Positions 20,284 through 28,556 of a DNA stretch of 38,529 nucleotides are shown in pieces (position 1 is the stretch's first letter; each line of letters opens with the position of its first letter). Source of the stretch: a virus; the IMG/VR virus record IMGVR_UViG_3300036985_003510, positions 1-38,529 of that record; one strand, given 5' to 3'. Made by a program: the position numbers and the translations under genes. The notes below the pieces were generated by a model that was not told the DNA's origin, made no database searches, and saw nothing but the letters and a program-made list of their open reading frames with translations.

Positions 20284-20444
20284 ACATCATCATATTAGTA
20301 CAAGGCGATAACCCGCGCCTGACAATCAACGTGGAGGAGAGACAACGGGTTATTGACGTGGTGGCCGAGGAAGACAGAATCGAAACAGCGAGACGAAACG
20401 GATACCTGCGCCAACAGTCGAGTAGGTTGATTGCCGTGGGGTGA
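20280..20444 (+). CDS. Small protein, 54 residues
   Basis: ATG overlaps the previous stop and follows GGGCGGG. N-terminal strand (IIILVQGD), then a charged helix (EERQRVIDVVAEEDR). Unrecognised. Confidence 0.55.
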   Translation: MNIIILVQGDNPRLTINVEERQRVIDVVAEEDRIETARRNGYLRQQSSRLIAVG

Positions 20445-20553
20445 GCAGGCGGTGATACGGGCGGCGATTGCATGGCGTAAGAATGATACGTTCGATGAAG
20501 TTGTGGTGTTAATGGAGGCAATAGCCAACTTGAAGGAGGGGAAGAATGAGTGA
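20442..20553 (+). pseudogene. Truncated repeat of the 19739 gene's 3' half
   Basis: Bases 20442-20467 repeat 19890-19915 nearly exactly, and both segments end in a similar AAGTTGAAGGAGG-like stretch. From GTG at 20452 a 33-residue frame can be read that resembles the C-terminal helix of the 19739 protein (VIRAAIAWR versus VIRAAVNLK). Without the N-terminus it looks like a decayed copy; it may still serve as the ribosome site for the next gene. Confidence 0.5.
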
Positions 20554-21379
20554 GACACTGGGATGCAGAATCCGCAACATCAAGATAGCCTTTTCTGATA
20601 CTGGCAGAAAACAAGCGCTTGAAGAGTTGGCCGTTGCTACCGAGCAACTTGAACGTGAGAATACCGCGCTGAAGGCTCGCCTTGAAGTTCGAGAGCTCGC
20701 CCGTCATCAACTTTGCGGCTGTGTCGTCTGCATCTGCGAAGATGCAGAACAATGTCAGGGATGCGGAGCAAGGAATTGTGGGACCCACCCGCCCGGACAA
20801 ATGCCAAATCCAGTCTATAAGGACTCGGAGGTTTGTCCGTGCTCTGATTTCGGAAGCAGTTGTCACCATTTCGCCCGCGCAGAGACGCCAAAAACCAGTC
20901 AACTGCACGACGAATTTACGAGTGAAGGTTCAACGCTGACATGGAATCAATACGCCATGAAATTGCGAGACTTGTCGTGCGAACTCGAACGCTCCAACGC
21001 CGCGCTTGCCGCCGAGGTGGAGCGGCTGAGAGGGGAAGTGGCCGACATCAAATCCATGCAGTGCCGAGAGTGTGCCATGGTGGCCGCGCTGACGGCTGAG
21101 ATAGAGTCGTTTCGTGGACGGTGCGCTAATTGTGGTAACGCCGCGCTTGCCGCCGAGGTGGAGCGGCTGAAGGGGGACCTCAAGAACGTAGAACTGATGT
21201 TGTCTGAAATCACGAAGGAACGATGCGCGCTGAATGGTGAGATATTGCGCCTACACGACCTAATCACCCGAACACGGGCAATCATAAACTGCGCCTGCGA
21301 TGGGTGCGATGCCTGCGGCGGGGCTGGATGTTCGATGCAGCAGGATTGGTTCCATGACGCGGGGGAGGTGGAAACATGA
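20546..21379 (+). CDS. Coiled-coil protein with Cys clusters and an internal repeat
   Basis: 277 residues, GGAGG before the ATG. Long helices with heptad spacing (about 20-50, 140-160 and 195-235) alternate with Cys clusters (CGCVVCICEDAEQCQGCG near 57-75; CACDGCDACGGAGC near 250-263) that may bind zinc. The unit AALAAEVERL appears twice because 34 bases are exactly duplicated (20996-21029 and 21137-21170). Possibly a scaffold-type or DNA-associated early protein; I recognise no family. Confidence 0.65.
   Translation: MSETLGCRIRNIKIAFSDTGRKQALEELAVATEQLERENTALKARLEVRELARHQLCGCVVCICEDAEQCQGCGARNCGTHPPGQMPNPVYKDSEVCPCSDFGSSCHHFARAETPKTSQLHDEFTSEGSTLTWNQYAMKLRDLSCELERSNAALAAEVERLRGEVADIKSMQCRECAMVAALTAEIESFRGRCANCGNAALAAEVERLKGDLKNVELMLSEITKERCALNGEILRLHDLITRTRAIINCACDGCDACGGAGCSMQQDWFHDAGEVET
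20996..21029 (+). repeat. Intragenic 34-base direct repeat, first copy
   Basis: Exact match to 21137-21170, in the same reading frame, encoding NAALAAEVERL. It points to recent internal duplication or recombination within the coiled-coil gene. Confidence 0.9.
21137..21170 (+). repeat. Intragenic 34-base direct repeat, second copy
   Basis: Exact match to 20996-21029, 141 bases further on. The offset is a multiple of three, so copy number change would keep the frame. Confidence 0.9.
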
Positions 21380-21501
21380 TTGAAAGCATTCAGTGGTTTG
21401 TAATTGCTGCTATGTGCTTTTTGATGGTGCTGGTTTGTGATTATTGCGAGAAACTGGAACGCAGAATAGACAACCTCGAACGGAAGGGAGGAGGCAAGTG
21501 A
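21376..21501 (+). CDS. Small single-pass membrane protein, 41 residues
   Basis: ATG overlaps the previous stop (ATGA) after GGGGAGG. Residues 6-21 form one transmembrane helix, then a charged helix (EKLERRIDNLERK) faces the cytoplasm. The shape recalls spanin or holin-like accessories, but its place among early genes argues for another role. Confidence 0.6.
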   Translation: MIESIQWFVIAAMCFLMVLVCDYCEKLERRIDNLERKGGGK

Positions 21502-22109
21502 AAGACAACGGAATGAAAACCCTTGCAACTGAGATCATCGAAGCCTTGCGGGAAGCAAACCGCAAAACCATCAAACACTACTTCGAAGTCGGAGATCGGA
21601 TACTCCGCGCCGTGATCCGAACCGACATGAGCGAACGGGCGATCTGCCGGGAGATAGTCAGGTTGACACGCGATGAGGTAAGCGAGGCCACCCTGCGATA
21701 CTGTGCGCTCATGGCCCGTAAACTCCTGCCAGTCCAGCGGCGTAGTCTAATCGGTATCGGGGCAAACTATCGGCACTGCATCGCGTTGGCCCACAGTCAA
21801 TACGACCGGAATAGGAGCGATTTGGTCAATGAACTGAAATCTGGCAAGCGGCTTTTGAGGTCAATCACCTGCCCGAGTCAGGAGCGGGAACTGGAACGGC
21901 AACAGGGTATCGCACGGGGCAAACCTGACCATGACATCCACAAAGACCCGCGCACGGTGGTCATATACCCCGATGATCCAGCCAGCATAGAGAGCGGCCT
22001 TGCCCGTCTCATACAGGTTGTCGGCCCTAAAATAGCCGATTATATCGAATCTGCCCAGCGGCTAATTAACAGGGCCGAGGGCTGGAACCCCCGCAAGGTG
22101 TCAATTTGA
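21498..22109 (+). CDS. Conserved helical protein, last rightward gene
   Basis: About 203 residues. The GTG at 21498 overlaps the previous stop and has GGAGG upstream; an ATG at 21513 is the alternative. It is helical with a possible helix-turn-helix near residues 45-75 (SERAICREIVRL, EVSEATLRYCALMAR) and a second helical domain (about 160-195). It may bind DNA or regulate, but I do not recognise the family. It ends just before the convergence with the leftward genes. Confidence 0.6.
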   Translation: MKDNGMKTLATEIIEALREANRKTIKHYFEVGDRILRAVIRTDMSERAICREIVRLTRDEVSEATLRYCALMARKLLPVQRRSLIGIGANYRHCIALAHSQYDRNRSDLVNELKSGKRLLRSITCPSQERELERQQGIARGKPDHDIHKDPRTVVIYPDDPASIESGLARLIQVVGPKIADYIESAQRLINRAEGWNPRKVSI

Positions 22110-22121
22110 GGACGAATCAAG

Positions 22122-22199
22122 AGCCTTGGCACGTCAAGGGGGCTTTACATGGCTAGATGAGAGGTAAACCTCTAACCCCGCCTGAGCGATCCTAGAGGC
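22122..22199. terminator. Convergent intergenic region with weak terminator hairpins
   Basis: The two arms meet here. AGCCTTG (22122-22128) pairs with CAAGG...CT (22135-22144) around a three-G bulge and is followed by TTT, a weak rightward terminator. A second hairpin, AGAGG-TAAA-CCTCT (22160-22173), and complementary TAGAGG (near 22193) could form alternative stems. None has a long T-run, so the call is tentative. Confidence 0.4.
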
Positions 22200-22724
22200 T
22201 CACGCCATTTTTAGCGGAATGTCCAGTTTGAGGGGAGTTGGCACGGTATATGTACCGGATTGATACAGGAGTGGTGATTCCGTCAGGTCAACCGGGGAAA
22301 TCTGCCACGGCTCCCGGTTGTTGAGTAGCCGCCGGCCGGCCGCAAGGCACGCGGAGAATACCAACTCGGAGCAGAACCATTTATCTGTTGACTGCGACCG
22401 CCACCGCAGAAGGAATCCGAGGATGCCTTTGTAGTCGTACCCGCTGCCTTCTTCCTCGATGAGAAAAGCCGTGATCTGTTGCAGGTCGTCTTCCGTGATT
22501 GGCTGTATGAACTCGTACAGTTCGCACCGTGACCCCGGCTCTGCCAGCCAGCCAAGCGGCTTACCCTTGCACACCCCGCGCCCCGGCTTGCTTTGCCACT
22601 CCGTGCCATCTGGGAAAACGATTGAAGCGTGGTAATAGTTGCTCCATGAAAATCTGCCTATCATCCAGTCAACAGCGTTCGGACATGGTGGGGAGCGGTA
22701 CAGGGCAAGGCGAATTTTGTTCAT
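22200..22724 (-). CDS. Permuted NlpC/P60 (papain-like) peptidase, candidate endolysin
   Basis: 174 residues with AGGAGT before the ATG. His 32 in NYYHASIVFPDG comes before Cys 118 in KWFCSELV; this His-before-Cys order is that of circularly permuted NlpC/P60 enzymes of the YaeF/YiiX type. The later SPVDLTESP segment is also typical. These enzymes cleave amide or peptide bonds in peptidoglycan or lipids. As last gene of the late operon, after likely holins, it is the best lysis enzyme candidate in the genome. A virion-associated or host-directed amidase is also possible. Confidence 0.7.
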   Translation of the reverse strand: MNKIRLALYRSPPCPNAVDWMIGRFSWSNYYHASIVFPDGTEWQSKPGRGVCKGKPLGWLAEPGSRCELYEFIQPITEDDLQQITAFLIEEEGSGYDYKGILGFLLRWRSQSTDKWFCSELVFSACLAAGRRLLNNREPWQISPVDLTESPLLYQSGTYTVPTPLKLDIPLKMA

Positions 22725-22957
22725 GTGTTACTCCTGTAAAAAATGTCCCGTCTCAGTGATTCGATCTTGTCATCACGCTCTTGAATCTTTGCGTCCCGTT
22801 CTTTGATCTTCCGTTCGCTCCGTGCGTCGTGCTCATGGAATACTGCCATCTCCGCATTGATGTAGTGGTCAACAGCGTCATTGACATCGGGCCTTCGATG
22901 ATCGCACCGCATGTAGATATTTTCCAGTTTCTCAAGTAGTTCTTGCCGGGGTGTCAT
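22721..22957 (-). CDS. Small coiled-coil protein, 78 residues
   Basis: Helical from residue 3 on, with a heptad-rich C-terminal half (RKIKERDAKIQERDDKIESLRR). No membrane segment or signal. The position beside holin and peptidase candidates suggests a lysis accessory (Rz-like in shape only). Unrecognised. Confidence 0.6.
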   Translation of the reverse strand: MTPRQELLEKLENIYMRCDHRRPDVNDAVDHYINAEMAVFHEHDARSERKIKERDAKIQERDDKIESLRRDIFYRSNT

Positions 22958-22958
22958 C

Positions 22959-23246
22959 CTATAAACTGCCTTTTGATTTGAGATATTCGATCAGGCCGAC
23001 AAGTACCGTTGTGATTGCCGTGGTAATTGCTGTAGGAACCTTCCAGTGATCTTTTCGCGCCTTGGCTTGATGCTCAAGCGAAATGCACAACATCTCAACA
23101 AGAAGCGTTGTAGCCTCCGATTGATTCCGTGAATGCTGTTCACCGACCGGACACTTCGAGAAATCGGCTGGCGTCGTGGACATATTGCCTACAAGTGCCC
23201 GCGCCTTACCCACAACATACTTCAACGCATCATCACCATTGCTCAT
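22959..23246 (-). CDS. Holin-like membrane protein
   Basis: 95 residues from ATG at 23246 (AAAGGG upstream). One hydrophobic helix near the C-terminus (about 69-88, VPTAITTAITTVLVGLIEYL) flanked by Lys on both sides, after a soluble helical N-terminus. Similar one-helix proteins near lysis genes are often called holins. This rests on shape and position. Confidence 0.5.
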   Translation of the reverse strand: MSNGDDALKYVVGKARALVGNMSTTPADFSKCPVGEQHSRNQSEATTLLVEMLCISLEHQAKARKDHWKVPTAITTAITTVLVGLIEYLKSKGSL

Positions 23247-23259
23247 TGTCTTTTCCCTT

Positions 23260-23568
23260 TCACTCCCTAAACTCAATTTCCACAATACATCCCGTCATGC
23301 TCTTCGGCATTTTATCCCCGTCAATGATCGCGGGTGTTCCGTCTGCATGTCGCACGATACGGCACAAGGTCATTCTGTATCTGTCTATGATTTTCACCTG
23401 CCGCACCTCGTCGGGCAGTTCGGCTTTAAGTTGCCCTGCAAAGTCGCGCCACACCGGGAGTACCCGGAGGACGGGAACGCGATTGATTACTTTCGGGAAT
23501 ATCAAAGCGGTCATGTTCTGCGGATTGAACCATGACTTGTCAGGATAGGCTTTGTATTTGTCGAGCAT
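23260..23568 (-). CDS. Late-operon protein of unknown function, 102 residues
   Basis: Start at 23568 chosen because AAGGA lies six bases upstream. Beta-rich (NRVPVLRVLPVW, QVKIIDRYRMTLCRIV, GCIVEIEF). No signal peptide or recognised motif. It lies two bases after the previous gene. Confidence 0.6.
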   Translation of the reverse strand: MLDKYKAYPDKSWFNPQNMTALIFPKVINRVPVLRVLPVWRDFAGQLKAELPDEVRQVKIIDRYRMTLCRIVRHADGTPAIIDGDKMPKSMTGCIVEIEFRE

Positions 23569-23570
23569 CG

Positions 23571-24110
23571 TCAATCCTTTGCGTTTGCATCCTTGCTCAG
23601 TTCCCACTCAAACCAGTAGATGTTGCTGCGACTCTGCTTATCGGTGGAAAGGAAATACAACCCCACCTGATCGCCCTTCTGCGGCCTGTCGAAACGGAAC
23701 ATTCCATCCTTACCTTCGGGCGTCTTGTTTTGCATGATGTGTTTCCAGCCGTACCGATACGGGGACTGAATCGCCCGCCAGTCAAAATACCTGCCCTGCC
23801 TCTTCCAGTCGTGCATCCACGTGATCGCAATGAACCCATCGCACTTGCCATCGTATCGAGGCCATGCGGGATTACAGGTTGAGGTAATGCGCGGCCCACT
23901 CTTGGACATATCAACCTGCGTGATCTTGCAAGTCTCCTTCGTGTCAGTCCACTTGATGTTGCCCTTTGCCGTGCTGGTTAGTTCGGGATACTCGCCGGAT
24001 ACAGGTGGATCTACAGGATCGGGCTGCGGTATCGGTATAGGTGTCGGCGGTTTCGGTTCCTGCCAGTTCCATGTCTTCAGCCAAGTCAACAGTTTCTTAA
24101 ACCAGTTCAT
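23571..24110 (-). CDS. Protein with amphipathic N-terminus and Pro-rich linker
   Basis: 179 residues, TAAGGAG upstream. Residues 1-16 are an amphipathic Trp/Lys helix (WFKKLLTWLKTW), then a Pro-rich linker (about 19-37), then a Trp/Tyr-rich globular part with Cys 61, 79 and 89 (listing from the ATG). It looks like a membrane-tethered or cell-envelope-acting protein and could belong to lysis or adsorption. I do not recognise the fold. Confidence 0.6.
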   Translation of the reverse strand: MNWFKKLLTWLKTWNWQEPKPPTPIPIPQPDPVDPPVSGEYPELTSTAKGNIKWTDTKETCKITQVDMSKSGPRITSTCNPAWPRYDGKCDGFIAITWMHDWKRQGRYFDWRAIQSPYRYGWKHIMQNKTPEGKDGMFRFDRPQKGDQVGLYFLSTDKQSRSNIYWFEWELSKDANAKD

Positions 24111-24118
24111 AATTCTCC

Positions 24119-24367
24119 TTAGTGTTTTTCGTTATCGAACGCTTCCAGCGTTTCAAACTTGTTGCTGATTGAATTGAGCATCTGGTTAGTTGTGTACCCC
24201 TGCAATCCTGCATTGACGCGGAGTTTGTTTATCTCATCCAAAGTGACAAGGGAGATTGCCGAGATGCCGCGAGGCGAGAAAAAACCGGAAGCCACCTCTG
24301 ATATTTTCGCGGCCATACACGCGCACACAATCACGCCAAGCACAAAGCCTATGACAAGTTTTTTCAT
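24119..24367 (-). CDS. Small secreted or membrane-anchored protein, 82 residues
   Basis: ATG overlaps the previous stop (ATGA). A Lys-Lys start and hydrophobic residues 4-22 (LVIGFVLGVIVCACMAA) form a signal peptide or a membrane anchor. The remainder is helical (LDEINKLRVNAG). Cys in the hydrophobic stretch could suggest a lipoprotein, but no clean lipobox is present. Confidence 0.65.
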   Translation of the reverse strand: MKKLVIGFVLGVIVCACMAAKISEVASGFFSPRGISAISLVTLDEINKLRVNAGLQGYTTNQMLNSISNKFETLEAFDNEKH

Positions 24368-25611
24368 GGAGCCACCCACCATCCTTTGACTTTGATTCGC
24401 GCACCATCCATCCCCGATCCAATGTAATATCCAATGATGCCGTTGGTTGACGGGTAACAGCCGGACGCGCTGAATACCGATTGCCCCGATACCAGGATGT
24501 CCTGCTCCCCGCGCACCTGCGACGGGCTGGAAGTGTTTGTCGGCAGGACGCTCATGGAGTTGCCTACGGTGTTGTCATAGGACTGCACAAACAAATCCAC
24601 CATCCTGCACTTGCTGGGAACTCCGACGCCATTTGAGGACGTGTCAAGCGGTAGCCATGCCCCCGTCAACAGCCCGTTGGTCAATTCAAAATCGTAGGCA
24701 AACCCGTTATTGATTGTGCGCTGAACGTAGTAGTAAGCGTTTGTTTTTGTCCAGTCTATGACGCTGTTCGTTGCCGCGATTACGCTATCCACCCCGGCGA
24801 GGCCGTTGGTTGAGGTTGAGCCTACAGCGGGCGTCTGGTAGAAGATGGACGGTGTGCGGATGCTCGTGGACTTGCCGCCGCCACCATAGGTTGTGATGCT
24901 GCCGCTTGCACCGCCCGTGCGCTTGCCGTACCACAACACCGCAAGATAGGAGTTGGTTTTTACCAGATAATTCGTACTCGTGTGTGCCCGCGAGTCGTAT
25001 TCTGTCTCCGTTGTTGCGTCGGTAATGTCTTTAAGCGATGTCGTGTCAATGATGTTGGTGATGCTGCCGTTGGTCGAGATTGCCGCCAGTTTCCAGAATG
25101 CCTCAATGACGGGATTACCGAGGCCAGTAACTTTGACATGGTAGTGCCCCAGGTACTCGCCAGCGGGAACAAACATATCAGACTCACTCGCTGCCGTGTT
25201 GAGCATTTGTGTTGCGATGAAGCAGCCGAGATAATTTGTGCCAGCCGCAAGCGCCATGTTGGTGCTCCATGCCGCACCCTCTATCGAGTCAAGACTGCCG
25301 CAACCCGTCAACACCGGATGCGAGTTAGTTGTTCCGTAGAGTATCTGTGCGGAGTATTGTTGGAGCCGGAAGTCGAGGCGGTCAGAGGTCACGTACTCGG
25401 TAGGCCCATAGATGTTGTTCGTGTCGCCGCGATACCAGCGATAGGGGGTGTTTGTGGCCCATCCATACGCAAACCAGTTAGAGTCATTCGGATTATACAT
25501 TACCGGCTGATTCGTGTACTGGGCCTGCGCAGGTAACGCGAGCAGGATAGCAACAAGCACCGCACCGATGATTGCCGCGATACGGAAGCCCTGGATCAGT
25601 TGTCGTCTCAT
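24364..25611 (-). CDS. Secreted fibre-like protein, 415 residues
   Basis: Start at 25611 chosen from the GGAGG upstream; the longer reading is rejected. The N-terminus is a Sec signal peptide: basic MRRQ, hydrophobic residues about 13-28, then an ALPAQA cleavage site. The mature part is Thr/Asn/Ser-rich and beta-rich with many Tyr and Trp (NWFAYGWATNTPYRWYRG), like tail fibres or surface adhesins. It lies among tail genes, so a virion role is expected, yet a signal peptide on such a protein is odd. Confidence 0.7.
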   Translation of the reverse strand: MRRQLIQGFRIAAIIGAVLVAILLALPAQAQYTNQPVMYNPNDSNWFAYGWATNTPYRWYRGDTNNIYGPTEYVTSDRLDFRLQQYSAQILYGTTNSHPVLTGCGSLDSIEGAAWSTNMALAAGTNYLGCFIATQMLNTAASESDMFVPAGEYLGHYHVKVTGLGNPVIEAFWKLAAISTNGSITNIIDTTSLKDITDATTETEYDSRAHTSTNYLVKTNSYLAVLWYGKRTGGASGSITTYGGGGKSTSIRTPSIFYQTPAVGSTSTNGLAGVDSVIAATNSVIDWTKTNAYYYVQRTINNGFAYDFELTNGLLTGAWLPLDTSSNGVGVPSKCRMVDLFVQSYDNTVGNSMSVLPTNTSSPSQVRGEQDILVSGQSVFSASGCYPSTNGIIGYYIGSGMDGARIKVKGWWVAP

Positions 25612-25754
25612 CGTATCGCCTCCAGTGTCTGCCTGTACGGGCATCCTGTAGCCTCGCGCCGTGACTCGCAGTAAAGGATTGTGTAAACGAACATGAAAGC
25701 CGCTGCCAGCATGAGCGTGAGGAAGATGGCTTGTGTTGTTTGGTCTTGGGTCAT
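25608..25754 (-). CDS. Small membrane protein, 48 residues
   Basis: Overlaps both neighbours through ATGA junctions. Residues 9-28 form one transmembrane helix (AIFLTLMLAAAFMFVYTILY) followed by a charged tail with two Cys. A holin or membrane anchor is possible; nothing more can be said. Confidence 0.6.
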   Translation of the reverse strand: MTQDQTTQAIFLTLMLAAAFMFVYTILYCESRREATGCPYRQTLEAIR

Positions 25755-26695
25755 GGGTAGGCTCCTGCGGGGAGGCGGTTGCGCTTGTTAAGTGATGGAT
25801 GATTCGTGCTACCGCCCGCAATAGGGAATTGCAGTTTCTGGCAGCCGACATAGTAACTCAAGTTCGTGACTTCGAGGGCGGTTAGGTTGGTATTCATAAT
25901 ACTGACAAATGCTACACTGCCAGTCTCTAACTGCCCAAACGTACCGCCAACACCAACTCTAGCAGTAGTATTTGACGATCCGATATACGTGCCCAATACA
26001 GACACCGTAAATGGTGCAACTATACCATTGGTGTATGCTGTTATGTTTGTGGCTAAATTATTGACTAGGCTACCCGTCCACAGTACGAACGTCCAATCTC
26101 GCTGCGGAATAGTAGCAGATACCGTCATGGTTCTACTTTGAGCCGTATTCCCCTGCGCGTTTAACTGTAGTTTCGGCTGCCCCGAACTGATAGATGTTCC
26201 CCATTCGCGTGATCCTGCTGACCCCCACTTACTGCACACCGCCATATTGACGCCTATATAATATGGATTAACCCACGCGCAAATGGTAAACGGTACATCA
26301 TTTGAAATGTACGGAACCTTTGCAAATGTATGGTTATTGTTATCGTTTATCAGGAAATAATCATCGTCACCATCGAGACTCCATCCATATATCGCATCAC
26401 CCAATTCGTTAGTTCCAACGCACACATACAATGGGGCAGATTGATTACTTACAACGCAATGAGTTGGGGTTGCGGAAGTGTTGCCATTATCCAACATGCT
26501 TCCTGCGCTCCCATACTGTGGTGTTACAGAAGTGTTGGTTCCATAATCGGCTAGGAATACATAATTGGAAATGGGGTCTGTCCAGCCCTGACTCACAACA
26601 CTCCCCACGGCAACAGGCTTGTACTGCTGCATCCAGTTCCACGCCCCGCACGTCAGCACGCCGAGGGCAAGTAGGGTTATGGCGAGTTTTCTCAT
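25751..26695 (-). CDS. Secreted protein with LamG/concanavalin-like domain
   Basis: 314 residues from the ATG overlapping the previous stop at 26692. Signal-like N-terminus (MRKLAITLLALGVLTCGA). The region about 80-270 has the pattern of LamG/ConA-like jelly-roll lectins: SLDGDDDYFLI, FTICAWVNPYY, RDWTFVLWTG, AYTNG and a final FGQLETGSVAFVSIMNTNLTALEV. Such domains bind glycans and occur in phage fibres and cell-surface proteins. Probably a receptor-binding or fibre component; the signal peptide leaves open that it is exported by the host cell. Confidence 0.75.
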   Translation of the reverse strand: MRKLAITLLALGVLTCGAWNWMQQYKPVAVGSVVSQGWTDPISNYVFLADYGTNTSVTPQYGSAGSMLDNGNTSATPTHCVVSNQSAPLYVCVGTNELGDAIYGWSLDGDDDYFLINDNNNHTFAKVPYISNDVPFTICAWVNPYYIGVNMAVCSKWGSAGSREWGTSISSGQPKLQLNAQGNTAQSRTMTVSATIPQRDWTFVLWTGSLVNNLATNITAYTNGIVAPFTVSVLGTYIGSSNTTARVGVGGTFGQLETGSVAFVSIMNTNLTALEVTNLSYYVGCQKLQFPIAGGSTNHPSLNKRNRLPAGAYP

Positions 26696-27930
26696 TGTAA
26701 AACGTCCACGGAAAATACCACCTCTTGAGTTGAGCCGCCGGGGAAGGCGAGGCCGATCATGCTGTTGACGGGCACCGCCCACGAGAAATTGGACTGCGAG
26801 GATGCGCCTATGCAGGGCATGGTGCCCAACAGCGTCAGGTTGCCCCATCCGTTTGTCCAGTATTTGTAGTACACGTTCGCGGTCATGCCACCGCTGTACG
26901 CCTGTGCCGTGATGCGGGTGATTGTGCTGGCTGCTGTCACCATTGGCCCCCAGTTGGTTGTGGGCAGGGCGTATGTCCAGCACATTGTATTTGTCTGCGG
27001 TGCCGCCGCAATGCTGTTGTCAATGATTGTCTGGATGTTGGTGCCGTCAAGGGTAAGCCCGGTGCCAGATGCAAGATCAAGGCTGTCATCATCCCATGAC
27101 CATACCTGCATGGATGATGGCCCGTAGCCAGCCCTGCCGTCCCAATCGAGGCTGACGCTCGCATCAGTACACCACAACCGCCCATTTGCAAAGTCAATGC
27201 GCTGGCCTGTTGTAACAGTACCGACCGCCGCTATATTGGTGATGTTTCCCCCCTGCATGTCCAATGCTGGGAGTGCCGCGCTGTTTGTCCATGATTTTGG
27301 TAGTGCATTACCAGCGAGTGTACCCTGTGCCGCGGTTGCAAAGTCTGCCGTTCTGTTGGTTGAGGCGGTGCCGAGTCCGTTGGTAAGTGATCCAGCCGCC
27401 GTCAATACAGCATTACTGGTCAACCCGATCACCGCGCCCACCTTGGTCAGCAGGCCACCGGACACGCTCACGCCCGCGCCCCGTAGATCGAGGATACCTG
27501 AGGCCGATATGCCGCCGCTGTTCTTGACCGTGAGAGTGCCGCGCCCCCATTCGATTGTTTGCGTTGTGTTGGTCATCACCACGCCGCCGTAGAACGTGCC
27601 GTTGCTCCCGAACGTGTTGCTTGTGCACTGGAAGTCAATGTACGAATTAAGGGAAGTGAACACCCCGACAACACTTACCTTGCTTGTTGCATCCCAATCC
27701 GAGTTTGTGCCGTACCATAATTCGCCCGACCAGTCGGAAGAAGGAAACCACGCCTCACCGTTCTGCAACAGGTCAACACGGATCAATGGAGTTGCCCCGG
27801 CAAACGCGGTCAGTGTCCATGTTGCCGCTGGCTTCTGGCTGTCAACCGACCACTCTACTTGCGGAACAGCCGCCCTCGCATTACCCGCCGCGAAGATCAA
27901 ACACACAACCATCATTATTTTCAATTTCAT
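26692..27930 (-). CDS. Secreted tail-fibre-like protein with BppU/Ig-like N-terminus
   Basis: 412 residues with a GAGGAA site. A Sec signal peptide (residues 1-20, ending GNARAA) is followed by a beta domain (about 22-155) that is clearly related to the whole mature part of the neighbouring 27944 gene (WSGELWYGTNSDW versus WSGILWFGTNANW; YGGVVMTNTTQTIEWGRG versus YGGIVMTNGTRLIEWGQG). The rest is Thr/Asn/Gly-rich fibre with repeated short strands and a C-terminal beta domain. The N-domain resembles baseplate upper-protein style domains. Likely a receptor-binding fibre. Confidence 0.7.
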   Translation of the reverse strand: MKLKIMMVVCLIFAAGNARAAVPQVEWSVDSQKPAATWTLTAFAGATPLIRVDLLQNGEAWFPSSDWSGELWYGTNSDWDATSKVSVVGVFTSLNSYIDFQCTSNTFGSNGTFYGGVVMTNTTQTIEWGRGTLTVKNSGGISASGILDLRGAGVSVSGGLLTKVGAVIGLTSNAVLTAAGSLTNGLGTASTNRTADFATAAQGTLAGNALPKSWTNSAALPALDMQGGNITNIAAVGTVTTGQRIDFANGRLWCTDASVSLDWDGRAGYGPSSMQVWSWDDDSLDLASGTGLTLDGTNIQTIIDNSIAAAPQTNTMCWTYALPTTNWGPMVTAASTITRITAQAYSGGMTANVYYKYWTNGWGNLTLLGTMPCIGASSQSNFSWAVPVNSMIGLAFPGGSTQEVVFSVDVLQ

Positions 27931-27943
27931 ACGTTCCTCACTT

Positions 27944-28384
27944 TCAAAGAGTCAATACACACGTCGCAGTCACGCCCCCACTTGGTTGCACGGTTATAAC
28001 GCCCTGCCCCCACTCGATCAAGCGTGTGCCATTGGTCATCACGATGCCGCCGTACAGGGTTGCCGAGTTCGTGAAAGCGTTTGTACCGCATTGGAACGTC
28101 GCGTATGAATTGGTTGCGCTGAATACCCCGGTGACTGTTCCGCTTGTCGGGGCTTTCCAGTTTGCATTTGTGCCAAACCATAGAATACCAGACCACGATG
28201 AATCAGGAGTCCACGCGCTCCCCGCCTCAAGAAGATTGACGCGGAGTTTCGGGGCCGTCTTGACGTAGGCCGTCCATGTCCACTTGACGCCGGGATTCTG
28301 CACGTCGAGGGACACGGAGTACACGGGAGTTTCGGCCCGCGCATAGGTCACGCACAACAGCAAGACTATGAAAGCGTACTTCAT
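27944..28384 (-). CDS. Secreted single-domain paralogue of the fibre N-domain
   Basis: 146 residues: signal peptide (1-17, ending TYARA) plus one beta domain homologous to residues 22-155 of the 26692 protein. It lacks the fibre part, so it could cap or compete in the same assembly site, or be a truncated duplicate. ATG overlaps the previous stop (ATGA). Confidence 0.7.
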   Translation of the reverse strand: MKYAFIVLLLCVTYARAETPVYSVSLDVQNPGVKWTWTAYVKTAPKLRVNLLEAGSAWTPDSSWSGILWFGTNANWKAPTSGTVTGVFSATNSYATFQCGTNAFTNSATLYGGIVMTNGTRLIEWGQGVITVQPSGGVTATCVLTL

Positions 28385-28545
28385 TTCTTTGGTTCCGGCC
28401 GGACAATGAGTGTCTGCCTACATCCTTGATCGAGAGCCGCCACGAGTTGACTAAGCATCTGAGCCAGTTTCGCGGCTTGACTCACAGGGATGCTCACCGT
28501 AACTGTCGGCTCCTGCTGCGGTGCTGGCTGTTCTTGTTTCTTCAT
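28381..28545 (-). CDS. Small helical protein, 54 residues
   Basis: Preceded by AAAGGAG and ending in an ATGA overlap. Pro/Gln-rich start, a TVTVSIPVS strand, then a helix (QAAKLAQMLSQLVAALDQG). It may be a fibre assembly chaperone by position between two fibre genes. Unrecognised. Confidence 0.65.
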   Translation of the reverse strand: MKKQEQPAPQQEPTVTVSIPVSQAAKLAQMLSQLVAALDQGCRQTLIVRPEPKK

Positions 28546-28556
28546 GTGTCTCCTTT

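Noticed and set aside
22110-22200. tRNA or attachment site in the convergent gap
   Set aside because: No cloverleaf can be drawn and no integrase gene exists; only short hairpins are present.
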